A stretch of 7,383 nucleotides of DNA from Acidobacteriota bacterium. Its GTDB lineage: Bacteria > Acidobacteriota > Holophagae > Holophagales > Holophagaceae. Positions 6,401 through 7,383 of the stretch are shown piece by piece. The stretch lies in contig JAJYBX010000090.1 of the NCBI GenBank assembly GCA_021778785.1, positions 1 through 7,383 of the forward strand, in the 5' to 3' direction. The notes under the pieces are model-generated. The model was not told the origin of the DNA. It made no database searches and worked only from the letters and a program-made list of their open reading frames with translations. The position numbers and the translations under genes are program-made. Within the stretch, counting starts at the first letter, position 1, and each line of letters begins with the position of its first letter.

Positions 6401-7383
6401 GGCTTCCACCGGGGCGGGGGCAGGGCGGCGCAGGCCCGCTCGCCGTTGAGGAGGAGCGGCGTGGCCAGGGTGGGCACCATGGTACCGGTTTCCTCCTCGA
6501 AGAGGGGCTGGAGCAGGTTGTGCAGCTCGCCGCCCTTGCGGAAGAGCACCTCGTCGACGCTGCGCACCCGGCTGGCGGGGATGGCGTGGGCCTCGCAGAA
6601 GGCCAGCACCTCGTGCACGGAGCTGGCCTGGGTGTGGGCCTCGATGAGGTCCACGACCTCCTCGCGATCCTTCACGCGGCCGCGGTTCCGTTTCCATTCG
6701 GGCCGGGCCTCCAGGTCCAGCCCCAGCCAGAGGGCCAGCACCTCGAACTGCCGGTCGCTGCCCACGCCGATGGCCACTTCGCCGTCGCGGCAGCGGAAGG
6801 ACTGGTAGGGGACGATCTGGGGGTGGGCATTGCCGTACCGTTTCGGCGCCTCGCCCGTCATGAGGGCGCCGGCCGCCACGTTCACGAGGCCCGCGAGGGC
6901 GGCCTCCATCAGGGGCACCTCGATGTGCAGGGCCTCGCCGGTGCGCTCCCGGTGCAGGAGCGCGGACTGGATGCCGTTGGCGCAGTAGAGGCCGGCAAGG
7001 ACATCCACCAGGGCCACGCCCACCTTCATGGGACGGCCCTCGGGCTCACCGGTGATGGCCATCCAGCCGCTCTCGGCCTGGATGATGAAGTCGTAGCCCG
7101 CCCGGCGGGAGGCGGTGACGTCCGAGGCGAAGCCCCGCACCGAGGCCACCACCAGCTTGGGGAAGCGGGCGTGGAGGCGCTTCCAGGTGAGGCCCAGCCG
7201 GTCGGCCGAGTCCTGCCGGAAGTTCTCCACCAGCACGTCCGCGTCCTTGAGCAGGTCGAAGAGCAGGGCCCTCCCCTCCTCCGTGTGCAGGTCCACCACC
7301 CGGCTGCGCTTGCCCCGGTTGGCGCAGCGGAAGTAGGCGCTCTCCCCGGACTCTCCGTGCTCGAAGAGGAGCCCCCAGCCGCG
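6397..7383 (-). CDS. CaiB/BaiF family III CoA-transferase, N-terminus beyond the window
   Basis: The frame is open from base 7383 to the stop at 6397-6399, giving 328 visible residues. Family III enzymes move CoA between carboxylic acids through an aspartyl-CoA thioester. Visible signatures are YFRCANRGKRS (17-27), VLVENFRQD (50-58), and GVALVDVLAGLY (122-133) with the likely catalytic Asp127. Also seen are a RERTG turn and GNAHPQIVPYQSF, which resembles the HP-containing branch that includes succinate-hydroxymethylglutarate CoA-transferase. If Asp127 corresponds to Asp169 of formyl-CoA transferase, about 40 residues are missing. The first possible internal start is a GTG at 7299, but the NRGKRS motif lies upstream of it, so the gene begins outside the window. 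The substrate cannot be fixed from the sequence. The 3' end overlaps the DUF721 gene by four bases. Confidence 0.95.
   Translation of the reverse strand, partial: RGWGLLFEHGESGESAYFRCANRGKRSRVVDLHTEEGRALLFDLLKDADVLVENFRQDSADRLGLTWKRLHARFPKLVVASVRGFASDVTASRRAGYDFIIQAESGWMAITGEPEGRPMKVGVALVDVLAGLYCANGIQSALLHRERTGEALHIEVPLMEAALAGLVNVAAGALMTGEAPKRYGNAHPQIVPYQSFRCRDGEVAIGVGSDRQFEVLALWLGLDLEARPEWKRNRGRVKDREEVVDLIEAHTQASSVHEVLAFCEAHAIPASRVRSVDEVLFRKGGELHNLLQPLFEEETGTMVPTLATPLLLNGERACAALPPPRWKP

Noticed and set aside
6401..6697. Upstream extension of the DUF721 frame within the CoA-transferase gene
   Set aside because: It is an out-of-frame shadow of a well-conserved CoA-transferase and has low-complexity Arg/Pro/Gly composition. 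The ATGA start is a better choice.

Overview
This is a GC-rich bacterial window in which every gene I can support lies on the minus strand. The very high G+C, paired M13 peptidases and overall protein character suggest Acidobacteriota, possibly class Holophagae (Geothrix/Holophaga relatives). That assignment is inference, because no marker gene here fixes the taxon.

In transcription order (high to low coordinates) the window holds a 5'-truncated family III (CaiB/BaiF) CoA-transferase, then a small DUF721/DciA-like protein coupled to it by an ATGA overlap. Next come a tRNA-Pro(CGG) gene with encoded CCA, a 50-bp perfect palindrome that starts inside the tRNA 3' end and probably forms its terminator, and about 450 bp of non-coding DNA. 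That non-coding stretch is dominated by two 124-bp tandem repeat units rich in hairpins. After it lies a compact run: cutA, glpX (class II fructose-1,6-bisphosphatase), a DUF4442 hotdog-fold protein, and two tandem M13 zinc metallopeptidases. The second peptidase runs off the left edge before its catalytic motif.

The cutA-glpX-DUF4442-M13 run has gaps of 33, 4 and 34 bp and could be one transcript from a promoter just upstream of cutA. The second M13 gene follows after 71 bp containing a strong 11-bp hairpin, so it may be partly uncoupled. The products (metal/stress-related protein, gluconeogenic enzyme, thioesterase-like protein, exported peptidases) do not form an obvious pathway.

The least ordinary part is 5535-5956. 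The tRNA-Pro 3' end is mirrored in a long inverted repeat, and the tandem repeats downstream of it carry the tRNA T-loop decamer in the same orientation as the tRNA. This resembles in layout the rtT repeats downstream of E. coli tyrT. I see no defence system, transposase, CRISPR array or phage gene.
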